A DNA stretch of 64,000 nucleotides from Methanolobus sp. ZRKC5 (GCF_038446525.1 NZ_CP151792.1:682001-746000); one strand, 5' to 3'. Numbered from the stretch's first letter, positions 52,258-63,068 are shown. Notes: generated by a model not told the origin, from the sequence alone. Translations and numbers: made by a program.

Positions 52258-53202
52258 TTATTTTTTATTTCGTATTTTTTCCTTTTTTCTGTTCATATAT
52301 GGTACGTCAATTTCCATGAGGTCCTCAGCAACTATCACATTCTCGAATATTGCTTTTGCTTCTTCATGTAACTGCGTGGTATCATCTGAGTATCTGGAAC
52401 TTATGTGCGTAAGTACGAGTTTCAGGACATTTGCTTCTTTTGCGAGGGTAGCAGCTTCTTCTGCAGTAGAGTGCATGGATTCTATTGCCCAATCTTGCTG
52501 GTCTTTTGTAAGTGTGGATTCATGTATCAAAAGATCTGCATCCCGGCTTGCTTCCAGTATGGCTTTGCAGGGTCGTGTATCACCGGTGTAGATTATCTTC
52601 CTTCCCGGGCGGCTTTCTCCGACTACATCTTTAGAGTGTATCATTTTTCCATCTATTTCTACGGATTCTCCTTTGTGGAGTTTTGAAAAGAGCGGGCCCG
52701 CTGGAACACCGAGGTCAATTGCTTTCTGGCGATTGAACTTCCCTGTCCGTTCGTTCTCTATGAGTGCATAACCAATGCTTGGTATGCTATGTTCCGTTTT
52801 TATGGCCAGAATGGAGTAATCATCTCTTTTGATCACATCTCCAGAATTCAGGTCTATGGCATCGATCTTAAAACGTAGTTTGTAGTATCCAAGGGCGCTG
52901 AGTATTCTGGCAAATTCGTGTATTCCGTGAGGGCCGTATATTTTCAAAGGCTCGGTTCTTCCGTGGAATGACATTGTCTGTATAAGTCCGGGAATTCCAA
53001 GTATGTGATCTGCATGGAAGTGTGTTATGAATATGGAGGACAATGCTTTCATTCCTGTTTTTGCACGCATCATCTGTTGTTGAGTTCCCTCTCCACAATC
53101 AAAGAGCATCAGCTCACCTTCACGGTTTATCATAATCGCTGATGGATTGCGTTCAGGTGTTGGTAGGGATCCTCCAGTGCCAAGAAATGTTATGCGAAGC
53201 AT
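52258..53202 (-). CDS. rnz: ribonuclease Z (tRNA 3' processing endonuclease)
   Basis: A 314-residue metallo-beta-lactamase-fold enzyme that cuts the 3' trailer of pre-tRNAs. It begins LRITFLGTGGSLPTPERNPS, and the zinc motif THFHADHILGIPG (HxHxDH) is followed by DAADL-type residues: later histidines in TGDTRPC, HESTL and LTHISSRY. The GxxG-containing region for tRNA binding (exosite, about 155-185) is present. Full length for the archaeal/bacterial short form. Monocistronic. Confidence 0.93.
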   Translation of the reverse strand: MLRITFLGTGGSLPTPERNPSAIMINREGELMLFDCGEGTQQQMMRAKTGMKALSSIFITHFHADHILGIPGLIQTMSFHGRTEPLKIYGPHGIHEFARILSALGYYKLRFKIDAIDLNSGDVIKRDDYSILAIKTEHSIPSIGYALIENERTGKFNRQKAIDLGVPAGPLFSKLHKGESVEIDGKMIHSKDVVGESRPGRKIIYTGDTRPCKAILEASRDADLLIHESTLTKDQQDWAIESMHSTAEEAATLAKEANVLKLVLTHISSRYSDDTTQLHEEAKAIFENVIVAEDLMEIDVPYMNRKKEKIRNKK

Positions 53203-53437
53203 AGCTCTCTATAAGAGTTTGGATTATTTATGAATTGTCTATCCTGGCTATTCATTGATGTGGCAAATTATATTTGCGTTGCTTTCTATTTTATACTGGA
53301 ATTCCATTATGATATCACTCGTTAAGTTCATATAGCATCTTATTATTAATGGAACGTCCATAAATCATACCAGATTTAAACAGAATTACTAATATTAATT
53401 CACTCACAATTACATAATAATCATAAGAGGATATATC

Positions 53438-53812
53438 ATGAAATGGCAAGGTAGATCTAGAAGGAAGTACACAGGTGCTAAGATCAAGACCGCTCGCGGT
53501 AAGAGGAAATTCGAGCTTGGTCGTGAATCAGCTGACACTCACGTTCACGATACAAAGAGGAAGAACGTTGCAACCAGAGGCGGAAACAGGAAAGTAAGAC
53601 TTCTCCAGTGCAATGTTGCAAACGTAACAGATTCACAGGGTAAGACTCAGACAGCAAGCATAGAGAATGTAACCGGAAATGCTGCAAATGGGCACTACAT
53701 CAGGCGTAACATCCTTACTAAGGGTTCTGTTATCACAACATCTCTTGGTAGTGCAAAGATTACAAGCCGTCCGGGTCAGGATGGTGTAGTTAACGCAGTA
53801 TTGCTCGAATGA
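53438..53812 (+). CDS. rps8e: ribosomal protein S8e
   Basis: A 124-residue protein matching archaeal S8e throughout. [21 protein letters not shown] is the conserved start (here also KRKFELGRE), and it ends with [26 protein letters not shown]. It is part of the archaeal/eukaryotic small subunit, absent from bacteria. GAGGATATATC precedes the ATG. An A/T-rich promoter region is upstream (53300-53400), and the poly-T terminator follows directly. Confidence 0.96.
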   Translation: MKWQGRSRRKYTGAKIKTARGKRKFELGRESADTHVHDTKRKNVATRGGNRKVRLLQCNVANVTDSQGKTQTASIENVTGNAANGHYIRRNILTKGSVITTSLGSAKITSRPGQDGVVNAVLLE

Positions 53813-53819
53813 TCGAGCA

Positions 53820-53842
53820 TCTTTTTTTTATTTTTTAATTTA
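53820..53842 (+). terminator. poly-T terminator of rps8e
   Basis: Eight T, then an A and six T directly after the stop, preceded by a short GATCGAGCATC; the standard T-run termination signal of archaea. Confidence 0.6.
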
Positions 53843-53855
53843 ATCGTCTGGTATT

Positions 53856-54362
53856 ATGGGGTTGCTATATATGGATGATAAAACTCGTCATATTCTGGAA
53901 TGCCTTGAAGAGGATGCACGAATAAGTCACGAAAAGATTGCAATCATGACAGGACTTGCTGCTGATGAGGTAAGCAAAAGGATAACTGAGCTTGAAGACA
54001 CTGGCGTTATCCGCAAGTACAAAACTGTCATTGATTGGGATATGGCAGGTGATGAATATGTCTATGCGATCATCGAGCTGGAAGTGACCCTTGAGAGAAA
54101 AATTGGATACCAGGACCTTGTTGAACGCCTGTATAAGTTCCCTGAAGTCCGCTCTGTAAGACTGCTCTCAGGACAGTATGACATCTCACTTACTGTATCC
54201 GGAAGGTCAATGAAGGAAGTGGCTTTCTTTGTGGCTGAGAAGATCTCCACTCTTGAGCAGGTTCAGCATACGACAACTCATTTTGTCTTGAAGACATACA
54301 AAGAGGATGGTGTTATTCTTTATGAGCAGGACCGTGTTACACGTTTACTGGTGACTCCCTGA
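53856..54362 (+). CDS. Lrp/AsnC-family transcription regulator
   Basis: A 168-residue regulator; the start is at 53856 or, more likely, the ATG five codons later. N-terminal winged HTH (DDKTRHILECLEEDARISHEKIAIMTGLAADEVSKRITELEDTGVI in sense, residues 6-52). C-terminal RAM domain (about 65-150; VYAIIELEVTLER... VRSVRLLSGQYDISLTVSG). Lrp-type proteins sense amino acids. The aminotransferase gene starts 33 bp downstream, so the pair is an operon in which the regulator probably answers to the aminotransferase's substrate or product. Confidence 0.9.
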   Translation: MGLLYMDDKTRHILECLEEDARISHEKIAIMTGLAADEVSKRITELEDTGVIRKYKTVIDWDMAGDEYVYAIIELEVTLERKIGYQDLVERLYKFPEVRSVRLLSGQYDISLTVSGRSMKEVAFFVAEKISTLEQVQHTTTHFVLKTYKEDGVILYEQDRVTRLLVTP

Positions 54363-54395
54363 TTTTTGGATCCTATTATGCAGGATGTATAATAT

Positions 54396-55571
54396 ATGAG
54401 AAAAACATGCAATCCTTCAGAATTTGTGGCTGACGTCATGGGTAAAGTCCCTCCGTCGGGCATACGCCGCTATTTTGATCTTGCATCCGAGATAGATGAT
54501 GTGGTCTCTCTTGGTGTAGGTGAACCCGATTATGTTACTCCATGGCATATAAGGGAAGCGTGCATCCATTCTTTAGAATGCGGTGAAACCTCATATACTT
54601 CAAATTATGGTCTCATTGAACTGAGAGAAGAGCTTTCAAAACATTTTTCAACAAAGTACGGCGTTGATTATGATCCTACTTCTGAAATCCTGGTAACTTC
54701 AGGTGTTAGTGAAGCTCTTGATGTTGCGATCCGTGCCATCACCAACCCAGGTGATGAAATTATTGTTGTCCAGCCTTCATATGTGGCCTATGTGCCTTCT
54801 GTGATGTTCGCAGGCGGTGTGCCTGTAATTGTTTCAACGAAGCTGGAGAATAATTTTAAACTGACTGCCGAGGAGCTTGAATCTGCTATCACAAACAAGA
54901 CCAAGGCTGTTATTATTAATTATCCTAATAATCCAACCGGCGCTACTATGGGCAGGAAAGACTTTGAGGCCATCGCAGATGTTGTCTGTAAACATGACAT
55001 CATGGTTATATCCGATGAGGTCTACGACTGTCTGACATACAACGGTGGACACACTTGTTTTTCTTCCCTTGAAGGGATGCGTGACAGGACCATTTTGTTG
55101 AATGGTTTTTCCAAAGCATATGCAATGACTGGTTTTAGGATGGCATATGCAATGAGCTCTCCTGAAATCATCAGTGCCATGATGCTGATACACCAGTATT
55201 CAATGCTCTGTGCTCCCATCACTGCGCAGATAGGAGCTATCGAAGCTCTCAAGAACGGTACGAATGAAATGGAGAAGATGGTCCGTGATTACGACCGTCG
55301 CCGCCACCTCATCGTCAGTGGTCTGAACAAGATTGGGCTTGACTGCTTCGAGCCAAAGGGTGCATTCTACGCTTTTCCTTCCATCAAAAACACAGGCTTA
55401 ACTTCTGACCAGTTTGCAGAACGTCTCCTGAATGAACAGAAGGTCGTCACAATCCCTGGCGATGTATTCGGTGAAGCTGGCACAGGTTTCCTCAGATGTT
55501 CCTATGCAACTTCCCGGGAAGAGATTGAGAAAGCTCTGGAAAGGATTGGGGCTTTTGTTGATGGGTTGTGA
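54396..55571 (+). CDS. PLP-dependent class I/II aminotransferase
   Basis: A 391-residue fold-type I aminotransferase of the aspartate/aromatic type. VSLGVGEPDYVTPWHI is the substrate-binding start, NYPNNPTGATM the conserved NPxG segment (Asn binds PLP), VISDEVYDCLTY carries the PLP aspartate and tyrosine, and LNGFSKAYAMTGFRMAY holds the Schiff-base lysine (SK). FLRCSYATS has the C-terminal arginine for the substrate carboxylate. Exact substrate (aspartate, aromatic or branched) cannot be read. Co-transcribed with the upstream Lrp-type gene. Confidence 0.9.
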   Translation: MRKTCNPSEFVADVMGKVPPSGIRRYFDLASEIDDVVSLGVGEPDYVTPWHIREACIHSLECGETSYTSNYGLIELREELSKHFSTKYGVDYDPTSEILVTSGVSEALDVAIRAITNPGDEIIVVQPSYVAYVPSVMFAGGVPVIVSTKLENNFKLTAEELESAITNKTKAVIINYPNNPTGATMGRKDFEAIADVVCKHDIMVISDEVYDCLTYNGGHTCFSSLEGMRDRTILLNGFSKAYAMTGFRMAYAMSSPEIISAMMLIHQYSMLCAPITAQIGAIEALKNGTNEMEKMVRDYDRRRHLIVSGLNKIGLDCFEPKGAFYAFPSIKNTGLTSDQFAERLLNEQKVVTIPGDVFGEAGTGFLRCSYATSREEIEKALERIGAFVDGL

Positions 55572-55717
55572 AACGGGCTTATTTTGATTCGTAATGGAAT
55601 AATTAATTCCATTTTTCATAAAGGATTTCTATTTATTTGTAAATTTATGTGAATTTTACAGGGCACTTGAAACATTTTAATCAGTAATTTTATTTTTATA
55701 AGTTAAATCTCTCTAAA

Positions 55718-56599
55718 TGAACCTATCTCAAAACTATAAATACTACTTCTTTGTATTTTATTATGGGGATATGAATGGAATTCAGAGAACTTTCTGATGT
55801 GCAATGGAAATTTATTCGACCGCATTTACCACCACAACCAATAACTGGAAGAAAGAGAGCTGATGACCGTAAGGTCATCAATGGTATTCTCTTTGTTCTG
55901 ATAACCGGTTGTAGATGGAGAGATATGCCAGCTAGCTATGGTTCCAGAGCAACTGCTTGGAGAAGGCTAAAAAGGTGGTCAGAGGAAGGAGTGTGGAATG
56001 AGATTATGGAATCCCTTCGGGATTCCGCTTACCAAAAAGGTAAGTTCTCCATGGATCTTGTATGTGTTGATAGTAGTTTCATCGAAACAAAAAAAGGGGA
56101 GAAAATTCCGAATACAACGGCCACAAAAAAAGAAATGGAATAAAGATACATGTTTGTGTAAGTTCTGAAAGCTTTCCTTTGACCGTTCTGATAGCTTCTG
56201 GAAAAGCACATGATAGGCAGCAGTTTGTTAAGATCATGGAAAGTATCAAGGTCAAAACTGCTGGAAGGCCAAAAACAAGACCATTGGAAGTACTTGCAGA
56301 TTCTGCTTATGATGATGTGGCCATCAGGAAATACTTGAGACATCGGGCAATCAAAAGTAACATTCTTGTTAATATCAGGAATCAGAAATATCCAAAAAGA
56401 GGAAGACCTACAAGATTCGAGTATGAGTCATATCGTAAAAGAGGGACAATAGAACGTTTCTTTGCATGGTTGAAAATGGGATTCAGAAAAATAGCAAGTA
56501 GATATGAAAGGCTTAATGTTGTTTTCAAGGGACTACTGGATATTGCATGTTTTCTATTATGTTGGAATAAAGTTCAAGAGGCGTTTTGAGATAGGTTCA
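55718..56599 (+). mobile_element. IS5-type insertion sequence
   Basis: An 880-bp element with perfect 17-bp inverted repeats TGAACCTATCTCAAAAC and GTTTTGAGATAGGTTCA. If the repeat is taken from GAACC, a 3-bp AAT is duplicated on both sides. It carries one transposase gene in two frames (55775-56589). Size, DDE transposase type and organisation fit IS5-family subgroups such as IS427/IS1031. It sits inside the inverted segment, downstream of the aminotransferase gene, and disrupts nothing visible. Confidence 0.88.
55775..56589 (+). CDS. IS5-type transposase in two frames (-1 frameshift)
   Basis: ORF A (55775-56143, 122 aa) has the DUF4096-type start QWKFIRPHLPPQ and GCRWRDMPASYG, ending with the first catalytic Asp (VCVDSSF). 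ORF B continues in the -1 frame: NGHKKRNGIKIHVCV, then LADSAYDD with the second Asp (in sequence ...EVLADSAY) and RKRGTIERFFAWLKMGFRK with the catalytic Glu. The frames meet around AAAAAAGGGGAG at 56089-56100, an A6G slippery site suited to programmed -1 frameshifting. A full DDE enzyme of about 270 residues would result. It could be a decayed gene if no frameshifting takes place. Confidence 0.85.
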
Positions 56600-57010
56600 A
56601 TGTTAAATGTCATAATGATGATGTTGATAATATATTGGAGTGTAGATATATTTATATAGTATGTTTTGATATTTAGAATTGTAGGCACAGAATCTGAAGG
56701 TTCAGTGTCTGCAGAATAATTGGTGGTACGGTATACCTTATCGGAACGCTGAATCAAAAACGGATTTAAATGAACAGAACGTGGGCAGATTCCCTCTCTG
56801 CATCCCTACAATATCTCTCCCCAAAAACGCTTTACTTTTCCACGTTCTGTATTCAGCTTCCAGAAATATTTTTTAATAATTATGATGTTATTGCAGTCTG
56901 TTTTGTAAATTGATCAGAAACAAATTTATCTAAACTTGTACGGAGGATATGATATATTTTGTTCAGTCATCATGTCAATAATAAAGTTCCTCTGAATTTT
57001 TTCTTTCTTT

Positions 57011-57204
57011 GTAACTATTCAGCCTGGCACGATTTGCCTATTGGTACTGATTTCATCGAAATAGAGATGTCTGCTCACTAACAATCTAACAATCAAAAAA
57101 GCAATCAATAGCAACAATCAAAATAAATGATCCTAATGAAATTTACGTTTCAACTTTTTGTCAAGATTGTTATTGATAGCGTTTTTATCAGGCTGAATAG
57201 TTAC
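57011..57204. mobile_element. 194-bp MITE, copy B (inverted)
   Basis: Reverse-complement copy of the element at 46871. Left flank CTTTCTTT and right flank AAATCAAG are the reverse complements of the left and right flanks of copy A. This is the pattern left when two inserted elements in inverted orientation recombine. The adjoining stretches 56600-57010 and 57205-57442 show no gene. Confidence 0.9.
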
Positions 57205-57442
57205 AAATCAAGAAACAATACAAACATATATCTGCGATTACCTGTCATCACATAGCAAAGCTGTTTTCCCGCATTGCAGAATAACAGCTATAAAAGTTAA
57301 CCCATTCCCACAATCAGCAAGGGGTGGTACATCCTTGCATGAACATAATATATCAGAGAGTAATCATTTGTACACACTACTGACATATAACTCTTTGGAA
57401 TTTATACACAAGTTATATTTGTTGACACTTGATATAAAAAAA

Positions 57443-58858
57443 TTAGAACTCGTGTAGTTTTAACTGTCTGCGCTGGCATATATTTTCACCAGGAATCTCC
57501 ACAGGATAAGCAGACGTAAGACATCCAAGGCATAGATCATCCCGATCAATTCCAATTGCTTCTACCAGACCATCTACACTCAAGTAACCCAATGAATCTG
57601 CATTGATCACAGCCTCAACTCCAGGTATGGTTTTATGGGCTGCTATAAGCTCATCCCTTGAAGCCATATCAATACCCAAATAGCATGGTGCCACTATAGG
57701 AGGACTTCCTATACGAGCATGTACTTCCTTAGCACCCGCTTTGCGGACCATATCAATGATACGACGGGAAGTAGTTCCCCTCACAATACTGTCATCAACA
57801 AGAATCACTTTTTTACCCTTGATATTCTCATCGATAGTATTCATCTTAAGGCGCACAGCCGTTTCACGCATAGCCTGGCCAGGAAGAATGAAAGTACGAC
57901 CTATATAGCGATTCTTCATGAGACTCTCCTCATAATTGATCCCCGACTTCCGGGAAAAACCAATCGCAGAAGTAATCCCAGAATCAGGCACCGGAGACAC
58001 CATATCAGCATCAATCGGATGTTCATGAGCCAATCGTTCCCCAATCCTTTCGCGGACCCTGTAAACAAGCTGTCCATCGATTATAGAATCAGGGCGTGCA
58101 AAATAAACATATTCAAAGACACAATGAGCACAGTATCTCCCATCAGAGAGTTGATGGGATTCGACCTCACCATCCCGGAAGATGACAAGTTCACCAGGTT
58201 TAACATCCCTTACAAGTTCCCCATTAAGTGTGTCAATTGCCACACTCTCTGAAGCAACAACATAACCAGAATCAATAGTACCGAAACACAGTGGCTTGAT
58301 TCCAAGAGGATCCCTTACAGCCATGAGAAGGTCATCGATCATGATAGAAAGAGAATAAGAACCATTGAGCTGCTTTATCACATTACCCATAGCCTCAACT
58401 GGGTCGTGTTTAAGAAGTTCTTTCACCAAAAGATGAGCAATTACTTCAGTATCAGAATTTGCAACAAAAACATGACCTTCGCCCTCAAGTTGCGAACGCA
58501 GATCCAGGCCATTGACCAGATTACCGTTATGTGCAAGCGCAACACTTCCACTTTTATAATTAACGATAAATGGCTGACAATTTTCTATGCGGGAGTCACC
58601 AGAAGTAGAATAGCGTACATGACCTATACCCACATCACCTTTGAGAATAACAAGATCCTCTTTGTTAAAGATCTCAGGTACAAGACCCATGCCTTTTAAC
58701 GTCTCAGGACGCTTACCATCATGAACAGCGATACCTGCAGATTCCTGACCACGGTGCTGAAGAGCATACAACGCATAATATATACGAAGTGCGGAAGGGA
58801 CTGGATTTGATTCCGGTTTGAACTGTACAATCCCTACGACACCGCATTCTTCGCGCAT
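57443..58858 (-). CDS. purF: amidophosphoribosyltransferase
   Basis: A 471-residue enzyme for the first step of purine synthesis (PRPP + glutamine to phosphoribosylamine). A four-residue propeptide MREE precedes the catalytic Cys5 of the Ntn glutaminase domain (CGVVGIVQ; also RHRGQESAG, HVRYSTSG, ANSDTEV). The phosphoribosyltransferase domain has KKVILVDDSIVRGTTSRRI as the PRPP loop. Cysteines near the C-terminus (CLGCLTSAYP and IC) may hold an Fe-S cluster, as in the Bacillus-type enzyme. It follows lsm and rpl37e on the same strand. Confidence 0.96.
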   Translation of the reverse strand: MREECGVVGIVQFKPESNPVPSALRIYYALYALQHRGQESAGIAVHDGKRPETLKGMGLVPEIFNKEDLVILKGDVGIGHVRYSTSGDSRIENCQPFIVNYKSGSVALAHNGNLVNGLDLRSQLEGEGHVFVANSDTEVIAHLLVKELLKHDPVEAMGNVIKQLNGSYSLSIMIDDLLMAVRDPLGIKPLCFGTIDSGYVVASESVAIDTLNGELVRDVKPGELVIFRDGEVESHQLSDGRYCAHCVFEYVYFARPDSIIDGQLVYRVRERIGERLAHEHPIDADMVSPVPDSGITSAIGFSRKSGINYEESLMKNRYIGRTFILPGQAMRETAVRLKMNTIDENIKGKKVILVDDSIVRGTTSRRIIDMVRKAGAKEVHARIGSPPIVAPCYLGIDMASRDELIAAHKTIPGVEAVINADSLGYLSVDGLVEAIGIDRDDLCLGCLTSAYPVEIPGENICQRRQLKLHEF

Positions 58859-58881
58859 TTATATCCCTAGTCTAAAAAGAC

Positions 58882-59052
<171 letters not shown>

Positions 59053-59171
59053 TTATAATCACCTTTTGGTTTGAAATTAGTTAATTAATTGATTAGTTGT
59101 AGCCAATATAATAATAATAGCTCAGAGTTTACCCATGATATGGCTAGTAGTTCTTAAAGATTACGTTTGCC

Positions 59172-59405
<234 letters not shown>

Positions 59406-59646
59406 CTAAATAAATTCGAATAATTATACGCGAGTATTAAATTGTAAATTTGTTTATTTACTTATACATATTGCGATGCACCAATGTTGCATATTCAGTA
59501 TATATAACTATCGCAGAAGCCAGCTTTGAAGCAGATAAAATCAGCATTATCGCAAAGATATATAGGCCCCAGTAACCAACTAATATATAAGCAACAAGAC
59601 ATTTAAGAGCTCCGTAACACGGCAGGGGCGCATAAGGAGAATTATA

Positions 59647-60993
59647 ATGAGTAAAATTCCAGTTATACTGACCATAGCAGGTTCTGACTCTGGAGGAGGA
59701 GCAGGAATTGAAGCAGATATCAAAACAATAGCCTCACTTGGACTCCATACAACATGTGCCATCACATCAGTCACGTCACAAAATACTACCGGAGTCCTGA
59801 GTGCTTATGATATCCCTTGTGAAGTCATACGTAACCAAATAGATGCCGTCTGTGAGGATATGAATATCATATGGGCTAAGTCAGGCATGCTCTCATCTTC
59901 GGACATAATAGCGACCGTTGCAGAAATGGTGAAAAAATATGACCTGAAATTGGTGGTTGATCCTGTCATGGCAGCAGAGGCTGGTGGGGATCTGCTTCGA
60001 AAAGATGCCATCACAACCTTAAAACAAAAGCTTTTGCCTTTAAGTGAAGTGGTAACACCAAACATCAATGAAGCAAACATTCTTGCAGGAATGCAGATAA
60101 CAAATATTGAGGAAGCAAAGGAAGCTGCCAAGCTTATCAGTCAGACAGGCGTTAAAATTGTCATTGTAACTGGTGGGCACCTTGATGCATCAGACATAAT
60201 ATACGATTCTGAAACTGACATGTACACCATAATCCCCGGAAATTTTGTCAAAGGCGGCACCCATGGATCAGGATGTACCTATTCTTCAGCGCTTGCGGCA
60301 GCACTTGCGCAGGGATACAAAATAGATGATGCTGCAAAAAAAGCAAAGGACTTCGTCGTAGAGGCCATTAAAGGAAGCATGCCCGTGGGGAACGGTGTAG
60401 GACCTGTCAATCAGTTATCCCATGTCCTGAAAAACTCAGAAAGATATACAGTCTTGCAGGATTTAAAAAATGGAGTGGACATACTTGTCCAGTCCAATCA
60501 CTTTACAAGACTTATTCCTGAAGTCGGGTGTAACATAGCAATGGCACTGCCATCTGCAGCGTCAACCTCGGAAGTGGCTGCAGTCACAGGCAGGATCGTC
60601 AAACTGAAAGGAACCGCACAGGTCGTTGGTGAAATCGATTTTGGCGCAAGCAGCCATGTTGCCCGCATAATACTTACTGCAATGAAGCATACCCCAACAT
60701 CACGAGCTTCCATGAACATCAGGCACTCCCAACACCTTGTGAACATATGCAAAGAAGTTGGCCTTAGCACATCATCATTTACCAGGGAAGATGAACCTAA
60801 AGATACACACACAATGGACTGGGGAACATCAGACGCCATTGATAAGCATGGAGCTGTACCCGACATCATTTACGATAAAGGTGGCATCGGAAAGGAAGCC
60901 ATGATCAGAATAATGGGGAACAGTGCCACAGAAGTTGCAAGCACTGCGGTAAAAATATCTGAAATCTATGCATCTCTGAAAGATCAAAACTAA
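59647..60993 (+). CDS. thiDN: bifunctional HMP-P kinase / thiamine-phosphate synthase (ThiD-ThiN)
   Basis: A 448-residue fusion. Residues 1-260 are Thi[36 protein letters not shown] and the anion-hole [17 protein letters not shown], phosphorylating hydroxymethylpyrimidine twice. Residues about 270-448 are ThiN, the archaeal thiamine-phosphate synthase that replaces ThiE ([39 protein letters not shown]). It joins the pyrimidine to the thiazole produced via Thi4 (47565). An AAGGAG ribosome site lies 8 bp before the ATG. Confidence 0.95.
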   Translation: MSKIPVILTIAGSDSGGGAGIEADIKTIASLGLHTTCAITSVTSQNTTGVLSAYDIPCEVIRNQIDAVCEDMNIIWAKSGMLSSSDIIATVAEMVKKYDLKLVVDPVMAAEAGGDLLRKDAITTLKQKLLPLSEVVTPNINEANILAGMQITNIEEAKEAAKLISQTGVKIVIVTGGHLDASDIIYDSETDMYTIIPGNFVKGGTHGSGCTYSSALAAALAQGYKIDDAAKKAKDFVVEAIKGSMPVGNGVGPVNQLSHVLKNSERYTVLQDLKNGVDILVQSNHFTRLIPEVGCNIAMALPSAASTSEVAAVTGRIVKLKGTAQVVGEIDFGASSHVARIILTAMKHTPTSRASMNIRHSQHLVNICKEVGLSTSSFTREDEPKDTHTMDWGTSDAIDKHGAVPDIIYDKGGIGKEAMIRIMGNSATEVASTAVKISEIYASLKDQN

Positions 60994-61071
60994 ACGACAT
61001 CACCTACTTAATTCACATTTTCATTTTTTACAATAATCACAAAAAGCGGGCCCTAGGAGAGTGGAAATAAA

Positions 61072-62367
61072 ATGGAATCAGAAACATTCAAGGAACTTTA
61101 CCTTTCAAAAGAGATAAGAAAAAGCATAAAAGAGATGGGGTTCAGGGAGCCCACTGAGATCCAGGTAAAATCTATCCCCCCCATACTTGAAGGAAAGGAC
61201 ATTATAGGCCAGGCGCAGACCGGAACCGGTAAGACCGCAGCATTTGGGATCCCATTGATGGAACTTCTTGACCAGAGTAACAAAAATACCCAGGCAATGG
61301 TAGTATGCCCAACAAGAGAACTTGCAAATCAAGTCTCTGAAGAACTCAGAAAACTTGCAAAATACATCCCTCTACTCAAAGTTTTACCCATATATGGCGG
61401 ACTTCCAGTTGATTCCCAGATAAATGCTCTGAAAACAGGAGCTCAGATCATAGTAGGAACACCAGGGAGAATATTAGACCACCTTGAAAGACAAACGATG
61501 CCTACTGATGACATTGGTATTATCATACTTGATGAAGCCGATGAGATGTTGAATATGGGATTCAGGGAAGATATAGAAGAAATACTGGAAAGCATCCCAT
61601 CCGGCAGGCAAACATTACTCTTTTCGGCAACGATGCCAAAACCCATACTAGATCTGACAGAGCAATACCAGAAGGACCCTGTGCACATAAAAGTAGTTCA
61701 TAGAGAACTTACTGTACCCCAGGTAAAGCAATATTACTTTGAAATAAAGGATAATGCAAAACCAGAAGCTTTGAAAAGGCTTATAGAAGCTGAAAATATC
61801 AAGTCTGCACTCGTCTTTTGTAATGCAAAAAAGGAAGTTGACAAATTGGTCATTAAACTGCGTTCCAGAGGATATCCTGCCGAGGCACTTCACGGCGATA
61901 TAAAGCAAAACAAAAGGGAACAGAGGATGGACAGGTTCAAGAATGAAGATATTGGTATCCTGATAGCGACCGATGTAGCGGCCAGGGGCATAGATGTCGA
62001 TAACATAGAAGTTGTTTTCAATTACGACCTTCCTCAGGGACTTGAAACATATGTCCACAGGATAGGAAGAACTGCAAGGGCAGGCAGACCGGGACTTGCC
62101 TATACTTTTGCATCAAACAAAGATCATGGGAAACTGAAGGACATAATGCGTATCACAAATACCGAAATCATTAAAAGGGAGCTCCCAAGCCACAGAGACA
62201 TAGAAAGAATTAAAGAGAATCGAATCGCGGATGACATCAGGATGCACATCAAGCGAGGACATCTAGACAAATATGATGATTTTGTCTCAAATATCGCAGG
62301 CGATGATATGAACTATCGCCAAATTGCAGCTGCGCTTGCAAAGATAATACTTAAGGATGAGAAATAA
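61072..62367 (+). CDS. DEAD-box RNA helicase
   Basis: A 431-residue DEAD-box helicase. Q motif region FREPTEIQ, motif I AQTGTGKTAA, Ia PTRELANQ, II LDEADEML, III FSAT, IV LVFCNAKKEV, V ATDVAARGIDVD, VI HRIGRTARAG. The short C-terminal extension (about 365-431) is charged. It is similar to the bacterial CsdA/RhlE core and archaeal homologues that unwind structured RNA, often cold-induced. It is 15 bp before trmY, likely one transcript. Confidence 0.95.
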   Translation: MESETFKELYLSKEIRKSIKEMGFREPTEIQVKSIPPILEGKDIIGQAQTGTGKTAAFGIPLMELLDQSNKNTQAMVVCPTRELANQVSEELRKLAKYIPLLKVLPIYGGLPVDSQINALKTGAQIIVGTPGRILDHLERQTMPTDDIGIIILDEADEMLNMGFREDIEEILESIPSGRQTLLFSATMPKPILDLTEQYQKDPVHIKVVHRELTVPQVKQYYFEIKDNAKPEALKRLIEAENIKSALVFCNAKKEVDKLVIKLRSRGYPAEALHGDIKQNKREQRMDRFKNEDIGILIATDVAARGIDVDNIEVVFNYDLPQGLETYVHRIGRTARAGRPGLAYTFASNKDHGKLKDIMRITNTEIIKRELPSHRDIERIKENRIADDIRMHIKRGHLDKYDDFVSNIAGDDMNYRQIAAALAKIILKDEK

Positions 62368-62382
62368 AACAGAGGAAAATAA

Positions 62383-62979
62383 ATGAAAGATTTTGTGATA
62401 ATTGGACATAAAGTATTAACAACCGCTGACTTTTCACTGAACGACCTGCCCGGTTCTGCCGGAAGAATGGATATTCTATGCAGATGCGTCAATTCCGCAC
62501 TTTTCCTTTCGCATGGAATGAGACGTGATATCAATGTCCACCTGGTACTTCTTGGAGAACCAGACCCAGGAAAAGTAATAAGATTCAACGGAGAGAAGTT
62601 GAAGTACCTTAACCCCGACGAAAGAAGTAGCGGCTCTCTCATAAAGAAGGCACTTGAAAGAGATGCAATTAAATATGAGACACAATCTACCCCCGGCGTA
62701 TGGATACGTCGCGCAGGACTTGAAGAACTGCTTATGGAATTCAAGGATGCAGGCAGGGACATCTATTATCTGAGAGAGGATGGGGAAGATATCAGAGAAT
62801 ACACCGACCTTAACACAGATGCTGTATTCGTGCTTGGAGACCATATGGGAGTTACTGAAGAAGAAGAGGAGATAATTGCAAGACTTGCAAAGCAGACGCT
62901 TAATATAGGGCCCATTTCACTCCATTCAGACCACTGTATGATAATAATTCATAATGAACTGGACAGAAAAGAAGCATAA
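62383..62979 (+). CDS. trmY: tRNA (pseudouridine54-N1)-methyltransferase TrmY
   Basis: A 198-residue SPOUT methyltransferase. Start MKDFVIIGHKVLTTADFSLNDLPGSAGRMD, conserved VFVLGDHMGVTEEEE (the SAM-binding knot) and ISLHSDHCMIIIHNELDR (C-terminal knot). It makes m1-pseudouridine at position 54 of archaeal tRNA. The modification requires pseudouridine made by Pus10, which is encoded 90 bp downstream. The gene thus belongs with the downstream one in function. Confidence 0.93.
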   Translation: MKDFVIIGHKVLTTADFSLNDLPGSAGRMDILCRCVNSALFLSHGMRRDINVHLVLLGEPDPGKVIRFNGEKLKYLNPDERSSGSLIKKALERDAIKYETQSTPGVWIRRAGLEELLMEFKDAGRDIYYLREDGEDIREYTDLNTDAVFVLGDHMGVTEEEEEIIARLAKQTLNIGPISLHSDHCMIIIHNELDRKEA

Positions 62980-63068
62980 CTAAAAAGTGTTATATTAGAT
63001 AGTACCCATCTGTTGCCAATTATCCTGATAAAAACCGATATAGAAACTACATAGATAAAAGTGATCCA

